Assembly: GCF_000375465.1 (NCBI RefSeq)
Contig: NZ_AQXH01000001.1
Span: 1,341,338 to 1,405,337, forward strand
Reading direction: 5' to 3'
Source: Balneola vulgaris DSM 17893
GTDB lineage: Bacteria; Bacteroidota; Rhodothermia; Balneolales; Balneolaceae
DNA length: 64,000 nucleotides
Shown here: piece by piece, positions 9,051 through 17,859 of the stretch
Position numbering within the stretch: the first letter of the stretch is position 1
Layout of the letters: each line of letters starts with the position of its first letter
Made by a program: the position numbers and the translations under genes
Notes under the pieces: model-generated
Database searches by the model: none
What the model saw: only the letters and a program-made list of their open reading frames with translations
What the model was told of the DNA's origin: nothing

Positions 9051-9764
9051 ATGTCGGACGATAAAAAAAACAAACTTCCTAAACTGCCACGGAAATCAAA
9101 AGCCCAAAAAGAACGTGCTAAAGCAATTCTGGATGAACTTTATACCTATTACCCAAATCCTCATTGTGAGCTAAATCATCGAAATCCCTTCGAACTTTTG
9201 ATAGCTACAATACTGAGTGCTCAGTGTACCGATGTGCGGGTAAATAAGGTGACCCCACAACTGTTTGAAACCTATCCCACTCCGGAGTTAATGGCTGAAG
9301 CTCCGCTAGAAGAATTGGAAGAACTTGTGAAGACCACCGGCTTTTACCGAAACAAAGCCAAGTCGTTAAAAGAAACTTCTACACGACTTGTTGAAGAGTT
9401 TAACGGCGAAGTGCCTCAGAATATGGAAGACTTGCTCTCGCTTCGAGGAGCTGCACGAAAAACAGCCAATGTAGTATTAGGCAACGCATTCAATATCAAT
9501 GTAGGGGTTGTTGTAGATACGCATGTTAAACGATTCAGTAATCGATTTGGCTTAACAAAAGAGAAAAAGAATACCGACAAAATAGAGCGTGATTTAATGG
9601 CCCTATTCCCCCGTGAAAATTGGACCGACCTCTCTCACTTGATGATTCATCATGGCCGAGGGCCTTGTAAAGCAAGAATCTCGAAAGCTCCCGATCATGA
9701 GTTATGCATTAAATATGGCAAGAATTGTGAGTGCCAAAAAATGAGAGCTAAGAACACCAAATAA
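9051..9764 (+). CDS. nth: Endonuclease III-like DNA glycosylase/AP lyase with unusual Cys spacing
   Basis: Base-excision repair enzyme of 237 residues. Helix-hairpin-helix region reads LRGAARKTANVVL; the catalytic Lys of the RKTA segment and the Asp of VVVDTHVKR are present. The usual iron-sulfur ligand pattern C-x6-C-x2-C-x5-C is not found: the four Cys are C206, C219, C226 and C228 (spacing 12, 6, 1). The hairpin glycines (LPGVG) are also changed to LRGAA. It may hold an altered cluster or none. A basic N-terminal tail precedes the domain. The Memo-like gene starts 9 bp downstream, suggesting one transcript. Confidence 0.88.
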   Translation: MSDDKKNKLPKLPRKSKAQKERAKAILDELYTYYPNPHCELNHRNPFELLIATILSAQCTDVRVNKVTPQLFETYPTPELMAEAPLEELEELVKTTGFYRNKAKSLKETSTRLVEEFNGEVPQNMEDLLSLRGAARKTANVVLGNAFNINVGVVVDTHVKRFSNRFGLTKEKKNTDKIERDLMALFPRENWTDLSHLMIHHGRGPCKARISKAPDHELCIKYGKNCECQKMRAKNTK

Positions 9765-9773
9765 ATACCCTTT

Positions 9774-11015
9774 ATGTCGGATTTACTTTTCAATTCCTTC
9801 ACTGATGCAATACCCCCTATTCGTTTCGACATCCAACGTATCTCTGTGGAGCAAGAAGGGCAACCACTCATATATTTTTACGACCAGTTGGGGTATGCCA
9901 CTCCTAATTTTGCGGTTCCTGCTGCCGCCGAGCCTATACTTTCGCTCATAGATGGTAGCCGTTCGGTACAAGATATTATCAACTTCAGCGATGACGAAGT
10001 TACCAAAGAACAGATTCTGGAATACGTCCAATTTTTAGACGGTAACGGCTTACTAGATTCAGCATACTTTGGTGAAAGAGCTGAAGAAATTGAAGTGAAG
10101 TATGAACAGAACAACATTCATTCTAGTATAACGGCTGGAAGCACCTACCCAGCAGATCCAACTCAATTAAACGCATATTTGAACGATGCTTTTGACACGC
10201 ATCCTCATGCTGAACCCGTTTCCAAAGCACATGCCTTATATGCTCCGCATATAGATCCAAGAGTTGGAATGAGCACCTATGTAAAAGCATTTTCAGCTAT
10301 CAAGAACCTCAAACCAAAACGAGTGGTTGTATTAGCTACATCCCATTATGCCGGCTTATATGGCGATGTTTACGATAATAAACCATTCATACTCAGCTCT
10401 AAAGATTATGAGATGCCTAATGGCACGGTAAAAACTCACCGTGAAGCCATTTCACTCATTAAAGAACAAACTCAACATGATGATATTTTCGGCACTTCAT
10501 TTGTAGACCGAGCATTCCGAGTGGAGCATAGTATAGAACTACATCTATTGTTTCTGAACCATCTATGGGATCATGACTTCGAGATTATCCCCATACTAGT
10601 AGGTGGCTTTGATGAATTACTTTATCACGACCAGAGTTTTTTGCAAGACCAGATCAAAGCATTCATCTATCTGCTAAATCAGCAGTTCAACGATGATGAA
10701 ACCTTTTATTTGATAAGCGGCGATCAATGCCATGTGGGCAAAAAATTCGGCGATCAAAAAGCAGCCAAAGAACTCTTCTCGGAAGTAGAAAACTTTGATT
10801 CCACGTTTCTGGACCATGCTACTTCCAATAGCCCAAAGCAAGTTGTAGAGCTCATGAAAGAAGGCTACGACCCTTATCGTGTATGTGGATTCCCTCCTCT
10901 GCTTACTTATTTGAATGCTTTTACTGAAGTGAAGGGTACACTATTAGATCGGAGTATCTGGGATGAAGAAAGAGCGGATAGCGCGGTAAGCTATGCAAGC
11001 ATTCTATTTACATAA
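9774..11015 (+). CDS. AmmeMemoRadiSam system protein B (Memo family) with N-terminal extra domain
   Basis: Residues from about 125 to the end match the Memo fold: YAPHIDPR, VVVLATSHYAG, the VEHSIELHL helix and SGDQCHVGKKF, giving the His/Cys residues that line the metal-binding pocket in the family. Residues 1-120 form a separate part (LIDGSRSVQDII, VQFLDGNGLLDS) that looks like a small winged-helix of the PqqD kind. The biochemical role of bacterial Memo proteins is not settled. In many genomes it sits beside AMMECR1 and a radical SAM enzyme; neither is nearby here. It is probably co-transcribed with nth (9 bp gap). Confidence 0.85.
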   Translation: MSDLLFNSFTDAIPPIRFDIQRISVEQEGQPLIYFYDQLGYATPNFAVPAAAEPILSLIDGSRSVQDIINFSDDEVTKEQILEYVQFLDGNGLLDSAYFGERAEEIEVKYEQNNIHSSITAGSTYPADPTQLNAYLNDAFDTHPHAEPVSKAHALYAPHIDPRVGMSTYVKAFSAIKNLKPKRVVVLATSHYAGLYGDVYDNKPFILSSKDYEMPNGTVKTHREAISLIKEQTQHDDIFGTSFVDRAFRVEHSIELHLLFLNHLWDHDFEIIPILVGGFDELLYHDQSFLQDQIKAFIYLLNQQFNDDETFYLISGDQCHVGKKFGDQKAAKELFSEVENFDSTFLDHATSNSPKQVVELMKEGYDPYRVCGFPPLLTYLNAFTEVKGTLLDRSIWDEERADSAVSYASILFT

Positions 11016-11063
11016 TGAAATAATCAGATTTCGTATTTTGCCCGCCAATATGGATATTCGAAT

Positions 11064-12398
11064 ATGAAATTTAGTTTCCCACACCCTCTCGCCATTCTAC
11101 TTTTTTTTATAGCAATGGCTGCTACTCTTACACACTTGATCCCATCAGGTGAATACCAACGCGTAATTGATGAAGAAACCGGACGTGAGATTGTTGTAGC
11201 TAATAGTTACCAAGAAGTTGACTCCGAACCAATTGGGGTATTCGAAACCTTCATCAAAATACCTGAAGGCATCATATACGGAGCGGATATTGTAGTATTG
11301 ATCCTCATTATTGGTGGAGCTTTTGTAGTTGTTGATAAAACAGGAGCCTTCAATCAAGGACTTACGGCCTTAGCGAATCGATTCCAGCACTCTCGTTATG
11401 TAGTAATGGCTTTAACAGGTGTTACCTTTGCCATTGCGGGTGCATTGAATAACCTCCAAGAGGAAATAATAGCCATGGTTCCATTCCTCATCCTGATGAC
11501 CGATAGATTGGGATATTCTCGGATTGCAGCCATTGGTATAAGTGCAGGAAACGCAGCCCTTGGTGCTGCTTTTAGTCCTGTAAACCCATTTGGAGTTCTA
11601 ATAGCTCAATCTATTGCTGAAGTAACTCCATTCTCAGGTTCGCTATTCAGAATTGTAGTTATGGCCATTGCCGTTGCATTTTGGATTACTTGGGTAATCA
11701 AAAAAGGAAAAACGGTAGATGAAGCCATTGTGTATGAACATGATTCTAAGTCAAAACTATCCGCTCGTTCAGCTATAATATTACTCCTTGTGGTAGCCAC
11801 TTTTGCAACTATGGTATATGGCATTCTGATTTGGGAGTGGGATTACAATCAGATGTCGGCACTCTTTTTTGTGATGGGTATTACCTGTGGACTTATTGGT
11901 CGATTAGGAATCAATGGTACTTCTAAAGCGTATGCCGGTGGTTTTCAGGAAATGGCCTTCGCTGCCGTAATCGTAGGACTTGCCCGTAGCCTCTATCTGA
12001 TACTTGAGGAAGGCAAAGTTATAGACACTATGGTGTATGCCCTCTTCAACCCCCTTCAAGATCTTCCTGTAACGGTTTCTGCAGTTGGGATGACCGTATC
12101 TCAAGCAATTCTCCATATCCCCGTTCCAAGTAATTCTGGGCAAGCTGTACTAACTATGCCATTACTCTCTCCATTAGCCGATTTAATCGGGATGTCGCGA
12201 CAAGTAATGATTCTTTGCTACCAGTACGGTGCATCAACCATGGATATGATTACCCCCACTAACGGTGCGCTACTTGCCGTACTCACGGCAGCAGGGGTGA
12301 GTTACAAAGAATGGTTCAAATTCGCTTGGCTCCCATTGCTTTGTGTGATTGGCATTGGACTAGTTGCCATCATGGTTGCAATTATGATTGGACTATAA
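11064..12398 (+). CDS. YfcC-type membrane carrier
   Basis: Membrane protein of 444 residues with 11-12 hydrophobic segments. The N-terminal helix followed by LTHLIPSGEYQR, the KIPEGIIYGADI segment and the repeated NPFG and PVPSNSGQA motifs are typical of the YfcC/C4-dicarboxylate anaerobic carrier-like group (DcuC/IT superfamily). Such proteins are thought to move small organic acids, basic amino acids or dipeptides; the substrate here is unknown. It starts 48 bp after the Memo-like gene and ends 2 bp from the convergent threonine synthase gene. Confidence 0.82.
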   Translation: MKFSFPHPLAILLFFIAMAATLTHLIPSGEYQRVIDEETGREIVVANSYQEVDSEPIGVFETFIKIPEGIIYGADIVVLILIIGGAFVVVDKTGAFNQGLTALANRFQHSRYVVMALTGVTFAIAGALNNLQEEIIAMVPFLILMTDRLGYSRIAAIGISAGNAALGAAFSPVNPFGVLIAQSIAEVTPFSGSLFRIVVMAIAVAFWITWVIKKGKTVDEAIVYEHDSKSKLSARSAIILLLVVATFATMVYGILIWEWDYNQMSALFFVMGITCGLIGRLGINGTSKAYAGGFQEMAFAAVIVGLARSLYLILEEGKVIDTMVYALFNPLQDLPVTVSAVGMTVSQAILHIPVPSNSGQAVLTMPLLSPLADLIGMSRQVMILCYQYGASTMDMITPTNGALLAVLTAAGVSYKEWFKFAWLPLLCVIGIGLVAIMVAIMIGL

Positions 12399-12400
12399 CC

Positions 12401-13582
12401 TTAGCGATAGTTACGTAGATTTTCTAAGTACTTATTACCACTTCCGGTATTCAATAATAGAATTTTTTCATCCGATTTTACTCTACCATCGCTCACTAAA
12501 TCTTTAAGGGCCGCCCAAATAGCTCCACCTTCTGTAGCTACTGATATTCCTTCTTGCGAACCGATTTCGAGAGTACTTTCATAGATTTGGTCCTCTGAAA
12601 CGGTAATAGCGTAGCCATTCGACTCCTCTACAGTCTCTTTGATTAAATCTCTACCAAAGGCCTTAGGAACGGCTAAGCCATTAGCTATGGAGCGTTTAAT
12701 AGTGGCTTCATCAATTTCCTGCCCGTGGATGTACTTCACAACAGGCGCACAATTTTCGGTTTGAACAACCACCATCTTGGGTAAATCTTCTTCGTGAATC
12801 CAGCCTAATTCTACCATTTCTTTAAAGGCCTTCCATATACCGATGAGTCCTGTTCCTCCACCTGTTGGATAAATAATCACATCTGGAAGTTGCCAATTCA
12901 ATTGTTCGGCAATTTCGTATCCCATGGTTTTTTTGCCTTCAATGCGATATGGTTCTTTTAATGTAGACATATTGAATGCCCCCGTTCGCTCCTGCACTTC
13001 TTTTGATAGCTCCCCGCAACGATCAATCAAACCATCCACTAAAATGAGGTCGGCTCCATAGAACTTACATTCTTCCTGAAATATATCTGGAGTGATATCC
13101 GGCATTAATACCGTCACTTTCATTCCTGCACGAGCACAATAGGCACTAAGCGCACCTCCTGCATTTCCTGCCGTTGGAATCACACACTCCGTAACGCCTA
13201 GCTCTTTCGCTTTTGAAACGGCCATACTTAGCCCTCTAGACTTAAAAGATCCGGTTGGGTTCAATCCTTCATCTTTCAGTATCACCGTTCTTAATCCGTA
13301 CTTTTGCGAAAGACGAGGCATATCTAGAATAGGAGTCATTCCTTCGCTTAAGGAAACAATATTCTCGTCATGGATAACAGGTAATACCTCACGGTATCTC
13401 CACATATTCAAAGGGCGACCGATGAGCTCTTCTTTGCCGAGATCTAAGAAATTATACCGTACAATTAACGGTCGCTCACAACATGTAGCGAATGTTTGAA
13501 GGCTTTTAATATCAAATTCTTGACCGCATTTAGAACAGGCTAAATGGGATACATAAGTAGTGGGTGCGTACATTTTTTCCAT
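12401..13582 (-). CDS. thrC: Threonine synthase
   Basis: PLP enzyme that converts O-phosphohomoserine to threonine. The PLP Lys is in NPTGSFKSRG (about residue 114 from this start), the phosphate-binding GNAGGA loop and the PTGGGTGL glycine loop are clear. The N-terminus has a zinc-ribbon-like Cys cluster (CSKCG then ATCC). I place the start at ATG 13582; an upstream TTG adds two residues and ATG 13573 is also possible. It follows the LysR gene in the same direction with a 54-bp gap. Related PLP lyases such as diaminopropionate ammonia-lyase share the fold, but the general sequence fits threonine synthase. Confidence 0.88.
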   Translation of the reverse strand: MEKMYAPTTYVSHLACSKCGQEFDIKSLQTFATCCERPLIVRYNFLDLGKEELIGRPLNMWRYREVLPVIHDENIVSLSEGMTPILDMPRLSQKYGLRTVILKDEGLNPTGSFKSRGLSMAVSKAKELGVTECVIPTAGNAGGALSAYCARAGMKVTVLMPDITPDIFQEECKFYGADLILVDGLIDRCGELSKEVQERTGAFNMSTLKEPYRIEGKKTMGYEIAEQLNWQLPDVIIYPTGGGTGLIGIWKAFKEMVELGWIHEEDLPKMVVVQTENCAPVVKYIHGQEIDEATIKRSIANGLAVPKAFGRDLIKETVEESNGYAITVSEDQIYESTLEIGSQEGISVATEGGAIWAALKDLVSDGRVKSDEKILLLNTGSGNKYLENLRNYR

Positions 13583-13635
13583 GCCCAAAAATCCATCGAA
13601 AGCACATAACTAATCAAATAGCCATTTAGTATAAG

Positions 13636-14541
13636 CTATAAATCCTGGTTATACTGATGCGCCGCAATCTGTTTGAAGGATTTTATTAACGAACCTTCTT
13701 CTTCGCCCTTTCGCATCACAAAGTAGAACTGCCGCTTCACGGATAATCCCTCTACTTTAACTTCTCGAAGCGTATTTGATGCTAGCTCTCGCTGAATAGC
13801 TAATCGTGATAAGAAACCTATAGCCTCATCTTCTAAAAGATAATTTTTAAGGGCTTCGGTACCTCCTAGTCGAGCAATGATTTTAAGATCACCCAACTTA
13901 ATGCCATTTTGCTCTAGTTCGTTGGCTAACACTGATAATGTACCCGAACCTCTTTCACGCATAATCATTGGCAGCGCTTTCAATTCTTCAATGCACAATT
14001 CCGACTTTGCATATGGGCTACGGGACGAACACACTGGAATAATTTCATCTTCCATAAACTCGGCCTGTTGAAAGGAGTTCACTTCGTATTTCCCTTCTAT
14101 AATGGCTAAATCGATTTCTTTATTCACAAGTGCTTTCAGGATATTCTCACTATTACGATTGATGAGTAATAGCTGAATTTTTGGAAATCTTTTATGAAAA
14201 GCTGAAAACACTTTTGGCAGCACATACAGTGAAATAGTAGTGCTAGCTCCTACTCTTAATTCACCTCTAGCCTCTCGCCTACTTTTGATGATATCCATAT
14301 CTGATTGTATAAGGCGTTCTAAGTTCTTCGCCTTATACATGTGATCTAGCAGTTTTTCGCCAGGACCTGTTAGGCAAATACTATTGCCTTTTCGTTCGAA
14401 TAGAGGAACGCCGATTTCAGCTTCCAGCTTTTTTATGTGCTTACTTACCGCCGGCTGTGTTATGTATAACAACTCAGCGGCTTTTGAGAAACTCAAATTT
14501 GTAGCTACTTCAAAAAACACATTGTACTGGAAAGAAATCAT
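13636..14541 (-). CDS. LysR-family transcriptional regulator
   Basis: DNA-binding regulator of 301 residues. The N-terminal winged helix-turn-helix (FSKAAELLYITQPAVSKHI, residues 18-36) and a long linker helix are followed by a periplasmic-binding-like effector domain starting at GELRVGASTTISLYVLP, the form seen in CysL/CbbR-like members. It begins 8 bp after gldC and is followed by thrC in the same direction; LysR genes are more often divergent from their targets, so this is an unusual placement. The effector is unknown; a link with amino-acid or sulfur metabolism is only a guess. Confidence 0.9.
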   Translation of the reverse strand: MISFQYNVFFEVATNLSFSKAAELLYITQPAVSKHIKKLEAEIGVPLFERKGNSICLTGPGEKLLDHMYKAKNLERLIQSDMDIIKSRREARGELRVGASTTISLYVLPKVFSAFHKRFPKIQLLLINRNSENILKALVNKEIDLAIIEGKYEVNSFQQAEFMEDEIIPVCSSRSPYAKSELCIEELKALPMIMRERGSGTLSVLANELEQNGIKLGDLKIIARLGGTEALKNYLLEDEAIGFLSRLAIQRELASNTLREVKVEGLSVKRQFYFVMRKGEEEGSLIKSFKQIAAHQYNQDL

Positions 14542-14549
14542 GGGAGATG

Positions 14550-14879
14550 TTACCCTTTAATTTCCATCTTCTCTGCAAAGTAATCGCAGAAGTCCATCAT
14601 ATCACCAGTGATTCTCTCATCGTTGGTAGCACGTTTGAGGGTATCTGCCATGGTAACGAGTGTTTGATGAAAGAAAATCTTCATCTCATCAACGGTCATC
14701 TCGCGCGTCCACAGATCTAGCTTCAAGGTGTCTTTTTTGTCTGAGTCCCACAATGAAAGTAACATAGCCCTACATTGCGCCTCATCAAGACCTTGCAAAT
14801 CTGTTGCTCTCCAAATGATGTTAGATGGTACGTTTTCCTGATCTAATTCTACTGTGATGTTAATTTCTTTTTTTTGCAT
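14550..14879 (-). CDS. gldC: Gliding motility protein GldC
   Basis: Small cytoplasmic protein of 109 residues. The whole length matches GldC: N-terminal strands with LDQENVPSNIIWRATD, the LLSLWDSDKKDTLKLDLWT core, then MTVDEMKIFFHQTLVTMADT and the closing DFCDYFAEKMEI helix. GldC is associated with gliding and type IX secretion in Bacteroidota, though not part of the secretion channel. No other gld, spr or por genes are in the window. It sits between the pseudouridine synthase (41 bp upstream) and the LysR gene (8 bp downstream), all on the minus strand. Confidence 0.92.
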   Translation of the reverse strand: MQKKEINITVELDQENVPSNIIWRATDLQGLDEAQCRAMLLSLWDSDKKDTLKLDLWTREMTVDEMKIFFHQTLVTMADTLKRATNDERITGDMMDFCDYFAEKMEIKG

Positions 14880-14919
14880 TCCTATACAGTTTTATCTGAC
14901 TTAATCAGTTGATTCTATT

Positions 14920-15924
14920 TTAATATTCAGCTTTACAGTTTTCACGTAAGCTTTTGAGCACATGGGCGAAATCTTCTGGAAGTTCCGAATCGAAACTCAC
15001 TTTTTCACCTGTTCGAGGGTGTTCGAAGCCTAAAGTTTTTGCGTGTAAAGCTTGGCGATTCAAGCCTGTTATCAATTTATGAAAGAGTACTTTTCTAGCC
15101 CCAGTATTAGGACCATAGCGAACCGAGGTTCCCCCATAGGTTTTATCTCCAAAAATGTTGTGCCCTATATGATTAAAGTGAACACGAATTTGATGAGTAC
15201 GCCCCGTTTCCAATCGAACTTCTACCAAACTTAGGTAATCAAAATACTCGAGTACTTTCCAATGAGTTATCGCATGTTTACCACGTCCGTTAGGTAGTAC
15301 GGTCATCAACTTACGATCGTGCTTCGATCGGCCAATGTCTCCCTCAATGGTTCCTTCTTCTGCTGGAGTACCCCAAACTATAGCCCAATAGGTTCTTTCT
15401 ACATCTTTCTCTGCAAACTTAGCAGATAGTTTGGCTAGTGCTTCGTCATTTTTTGCTACTACAAGTACCCCACTGGTATCCTTATCTAAGCGGTGAACAA
15501 TTCCAGGCCTGAGGTCATTGTCATCATGCTCTGCTAATTCATCCACATGATGCATTAATCCGTTTACTAGAGTGCCTGTCCAGTTTCCATAGGCTGGATG
15601 TACCACCATGCCTGCTTCTTTGTTTACGATGATGATGTCGTCATCTTCGTACATCAAGTTCAAATCTAATTCTTCGGGTTTAGCCTCAGGTGGTGGAGGC
15701 TTAGGCAGCTCAATAAATATTTTATCGCCCGGCTGCATCTTGTACGATGCCTTCTCTTTCTTGCCATTCACTTGAACATAACCGTCTTTAATAGCGTCTT
15801 GCACTTTGTTACGTGTAGCATTCTCAACAAAGCTGGTGATGTATACATCCAAGCGTATCGACTCGTGCTGTCCATCAGGAACTGTAAATTCGTATATCGT
15901 CGTTTTCTTCTCTTCCATTTCCAT
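14920..15924 (-). CDS. rluD: RluD-type ribosomal RNA pseudouridine synthase
   Basis: Cytoplasmic RNA-modifying enzyme of 334 residues. An S4 RNA-binding domain (about 22-75) is followed by a Pro-rich linker and the catalytic domain with HRLDKDTSG, catalytic Asp147. Further family motifs VVHPAYGN, GRTHQIRVH and FGDKTYGG are present. Members modify 23S rRNA uridines 1911/1915/1917 or close positions; the exact target is inferred, not shown. The start is ATG 15924, with ATG 15918 as an alternative. First gene of a likely minus-strand operon with gldC and the LysR gene. Confidence 0.92.
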   Translation of the reverse strand: MEMEEKKTTIYEFTVPDGQHESIRLDVYITSFVENATRNKVQDAIKDGYVQVNGKKEKASYKMQPGDKIFIELPKPPPPEAKPEELDLNLMYEDDDIIIVNKEAGMVVHPAYGNWTGTLVNGLMHHVDELAEHDDNDLRPGIVHRLDKDTSGVLVVAKNDEALAKLSAKFAEKDVERTYWAIVWGTPAEEGTIEGDIGRSKHDRKLMTVLPNGRGKHAITHWKVLEYFDYLSLVEVRLETGRTHQIRVHFNHIGHNIFGDKTYGGTSVRYGPNTGARKVLFHKLITGLNRQALHAKTLGFEHPRTGEKVSFDSELPEDFAHVLKSLRENCKAEY

Positions 15925-16133
15925 TCTTCTGTAAGGAATTCCATTTTCACCACTCTAACTACCTGCAAGAGCGCTGCCAAATATGACCTGTAAAGATAAC
16001 CTAATCACAGGGAAATATTTAGGATTCATTACAACAGTTTTTTTGCGGCATATTTCATTTGATTCAGATTTACGCTTACATATATCACACATAAATCTTA
16101 TCATCCCATAAATGCTTCTATAATTTCATTGCC

Positions 16134-17840
16134 ATGATACAGTCGCTATATATAAAAGATTTTGCTCTCATCGACGAACTTGAAGTTCAATTTGGTGAAG
16201 GCTTAAACATTGTAACGGGTCAAACAGGTGCTGGTAAGTCTATCATTATTGGTGCACTCAATATGATTCTAGGCGAACGTGCTGATACCGAAGTTATACG
16301 TAGAGGAACCGATCGTGCTATTGCCGAAGCCACCATTCAATATTTTGAGCAGCCAGATTTAGCTCGATTTTTGGAAGAGCATGAAATTGAAGTGCGACCA
16401 TATATGGTTTTAAGGCGTGAGATACGCCAAACTGGTAGCCGTGCTTTTATCAACGATACTCCTGTTACTATAGGTGTGCTCAAATCTATTGGCGACCACC
16501 TAGTTGATCTCCACGGACAGCACGATCATCAGTTATTATTGAAGGAAGAAAATCATCGTTCTGTAGTAGATGGCTTTGGAGAGGTAGGCCCAGTATTGGA
16601 GGCCTATCAAAAAGAGTATCATGCAATGAAAGAGCTTAAAAAGCAGCTTTCAGCCTTAAAAAAGAGAGAGCGTGAGCTGCAAGAAAAAACGGAGCTTTAC
16701 AGATTTCAAGTGAATGAACTAGAGCAAGCAAGGCTATCCATAGAGGAAGAAGAGGAAATGATAGCTGAGATGAACTTGCTCGATAATGCCGAAGTGTTAG
16801 ACCAAAAAGCGGCCATGATTTCCGAAATGAACGATCATGACGAAGTGAGCATCTCTCACCTTCTAAATCAACTGAAATTGAACTTGGAAGATCTTTCCCG
16901 CATCGAGCCTGAATTTTCAACGTACTTGGAAGAGATTAACGCCGCTCGTGTAAGTGTAAACGAAGCCATTCAGTTTGCTGAGCGATACCGAAATAATATC
17001 GAGTTCAACCCTCAACGACTTGAAGAGCTACGTAAACGCCAATCGGAGCTCAATCGACTCCAAAAAAAATATCAAAGAGATATTCCTGAACTCATTGCGT
17101 ATTTATCTGAGATTCAGCGTGAATTATCCCTAGCTGATAACTTCGATCTTGAAATTGAAAAGCTGGAGAAATCGGTTCAAAACCAAGGGAAAAAACTTGC
17201 TCAAAGTGCTCGTAACCTGCATGAATTGAGAAAAGAAATAGGAATCAAACTATCTGATCAGATCGCCAAAGAACTTGCAAAACTTGGAATAAATAGTGCT
17301 CAATTCGAAGTTCAGGTTAACTATCTCATCAACAACCAGGGATGGGTTTCTATCGAAGGCGAACCTGTGGAATGTACCGAATTTGGTTGTGATGACATCC
17401 GACTTTACATCTCCACGAATAAAGGTGAAGAGCCTAAGCCGCTAGCCAAAATCGCCTCAGGTGGTGAGATTAGCCGTGTGATGCTAGCCCTAAAATCCAT
17501 CTTAGCGAAAGAACAGAGTTTGCCAGTAATGATTTTCGATGAGATTGATACGGGAATAAGTGGAGAGATTTCAGAGAAAGTTGGCCAAGCTATGCGACGA
17601 TTATCTAGCGAATGCCAGATTATCGCTATAACACATCAACCACAGATAGCCAGCCAAGCTCATCATCATTTCAAAGTGGCTAAAACCGAACACGATGAGC
17701 GCACAACTTCGCAGATTATAGCACTATCAGACGAAGAGCACATCCACGAAGTGGCTAGCTTAATGAGTGGTGCTGAAATCACAGAACACACCCTAAAAAG
17801 TGCCCAAGAGTTGATTAATCGATCGGTTCACCAAAATTGA
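16134..17840 (+). CDS. recN: DNA repair protein RecN
   Basis: SMC-like ATPase of 568 residues that gathers broken DNA ends during recombination repair. Walker A GQTGAGKS is at residues 29-36; a long heptad-rich coiled coil occupies about 150-390; the C-terminal head has the signature ASGGEISRV and Walker B VMIFDEID. The N-terminal MIQSLYIKDFALID is typical. No LexA-type operator could be recognised in the 130 bp upstream. The gene stands alone, divergent from the pseudouridine synthase gene and convergent with the heme protein gene. Confidence 0.96.
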   Translation: MIQSLYIKDFALIDELEVQFGEGLNIVTGQTGAGKSIIIGALNMILGERADTEVIRRGTDRAIAEATIQYFEQPDLARFLEEHEIEVRPYMVLRREIRQTGSRAFINDTPVTIGVLKSIGDHLVDLHGQHDHQLLLKEENHRSVVDGFGEVGPVLEAYQKEYHAMKELKKQLSALKKRERELQEKTELYRFQVNELEQARLSIEEEEEMIAEMNLLDNAEVLDQKAAMISEMNDHDEVSISHLLNQLKLNLEDLSRIEPEFSTYLEEINAARVSVNEAIQFAERYRNNIEFNPQRLEELRKRQSELNRLQKKYQRDIPELIAYLSEIQRELSLADNFDLEIEKLEKSVQNQGKKLAQSARNLHELRKEIGIKLSDQIAKELAKLGINSAQFEVQVNYLINNQGWVSIEGEPVECTEFGCDDIRLYISTNKGEEPKPLAKIASGGEISRVMLALKSILAKEQSLPVMIFDEIDTGISGEISEKVGQAMRRLSSECQIIAITHQPQIASQAHHHFKVAKTEHDERTTSQIIALSDEEHIHEVASLMSGAEITEHTLKSAQELINRSVHQN

Positions 17841-17859
17841 ATACTGGCTTAAGGTCGAC

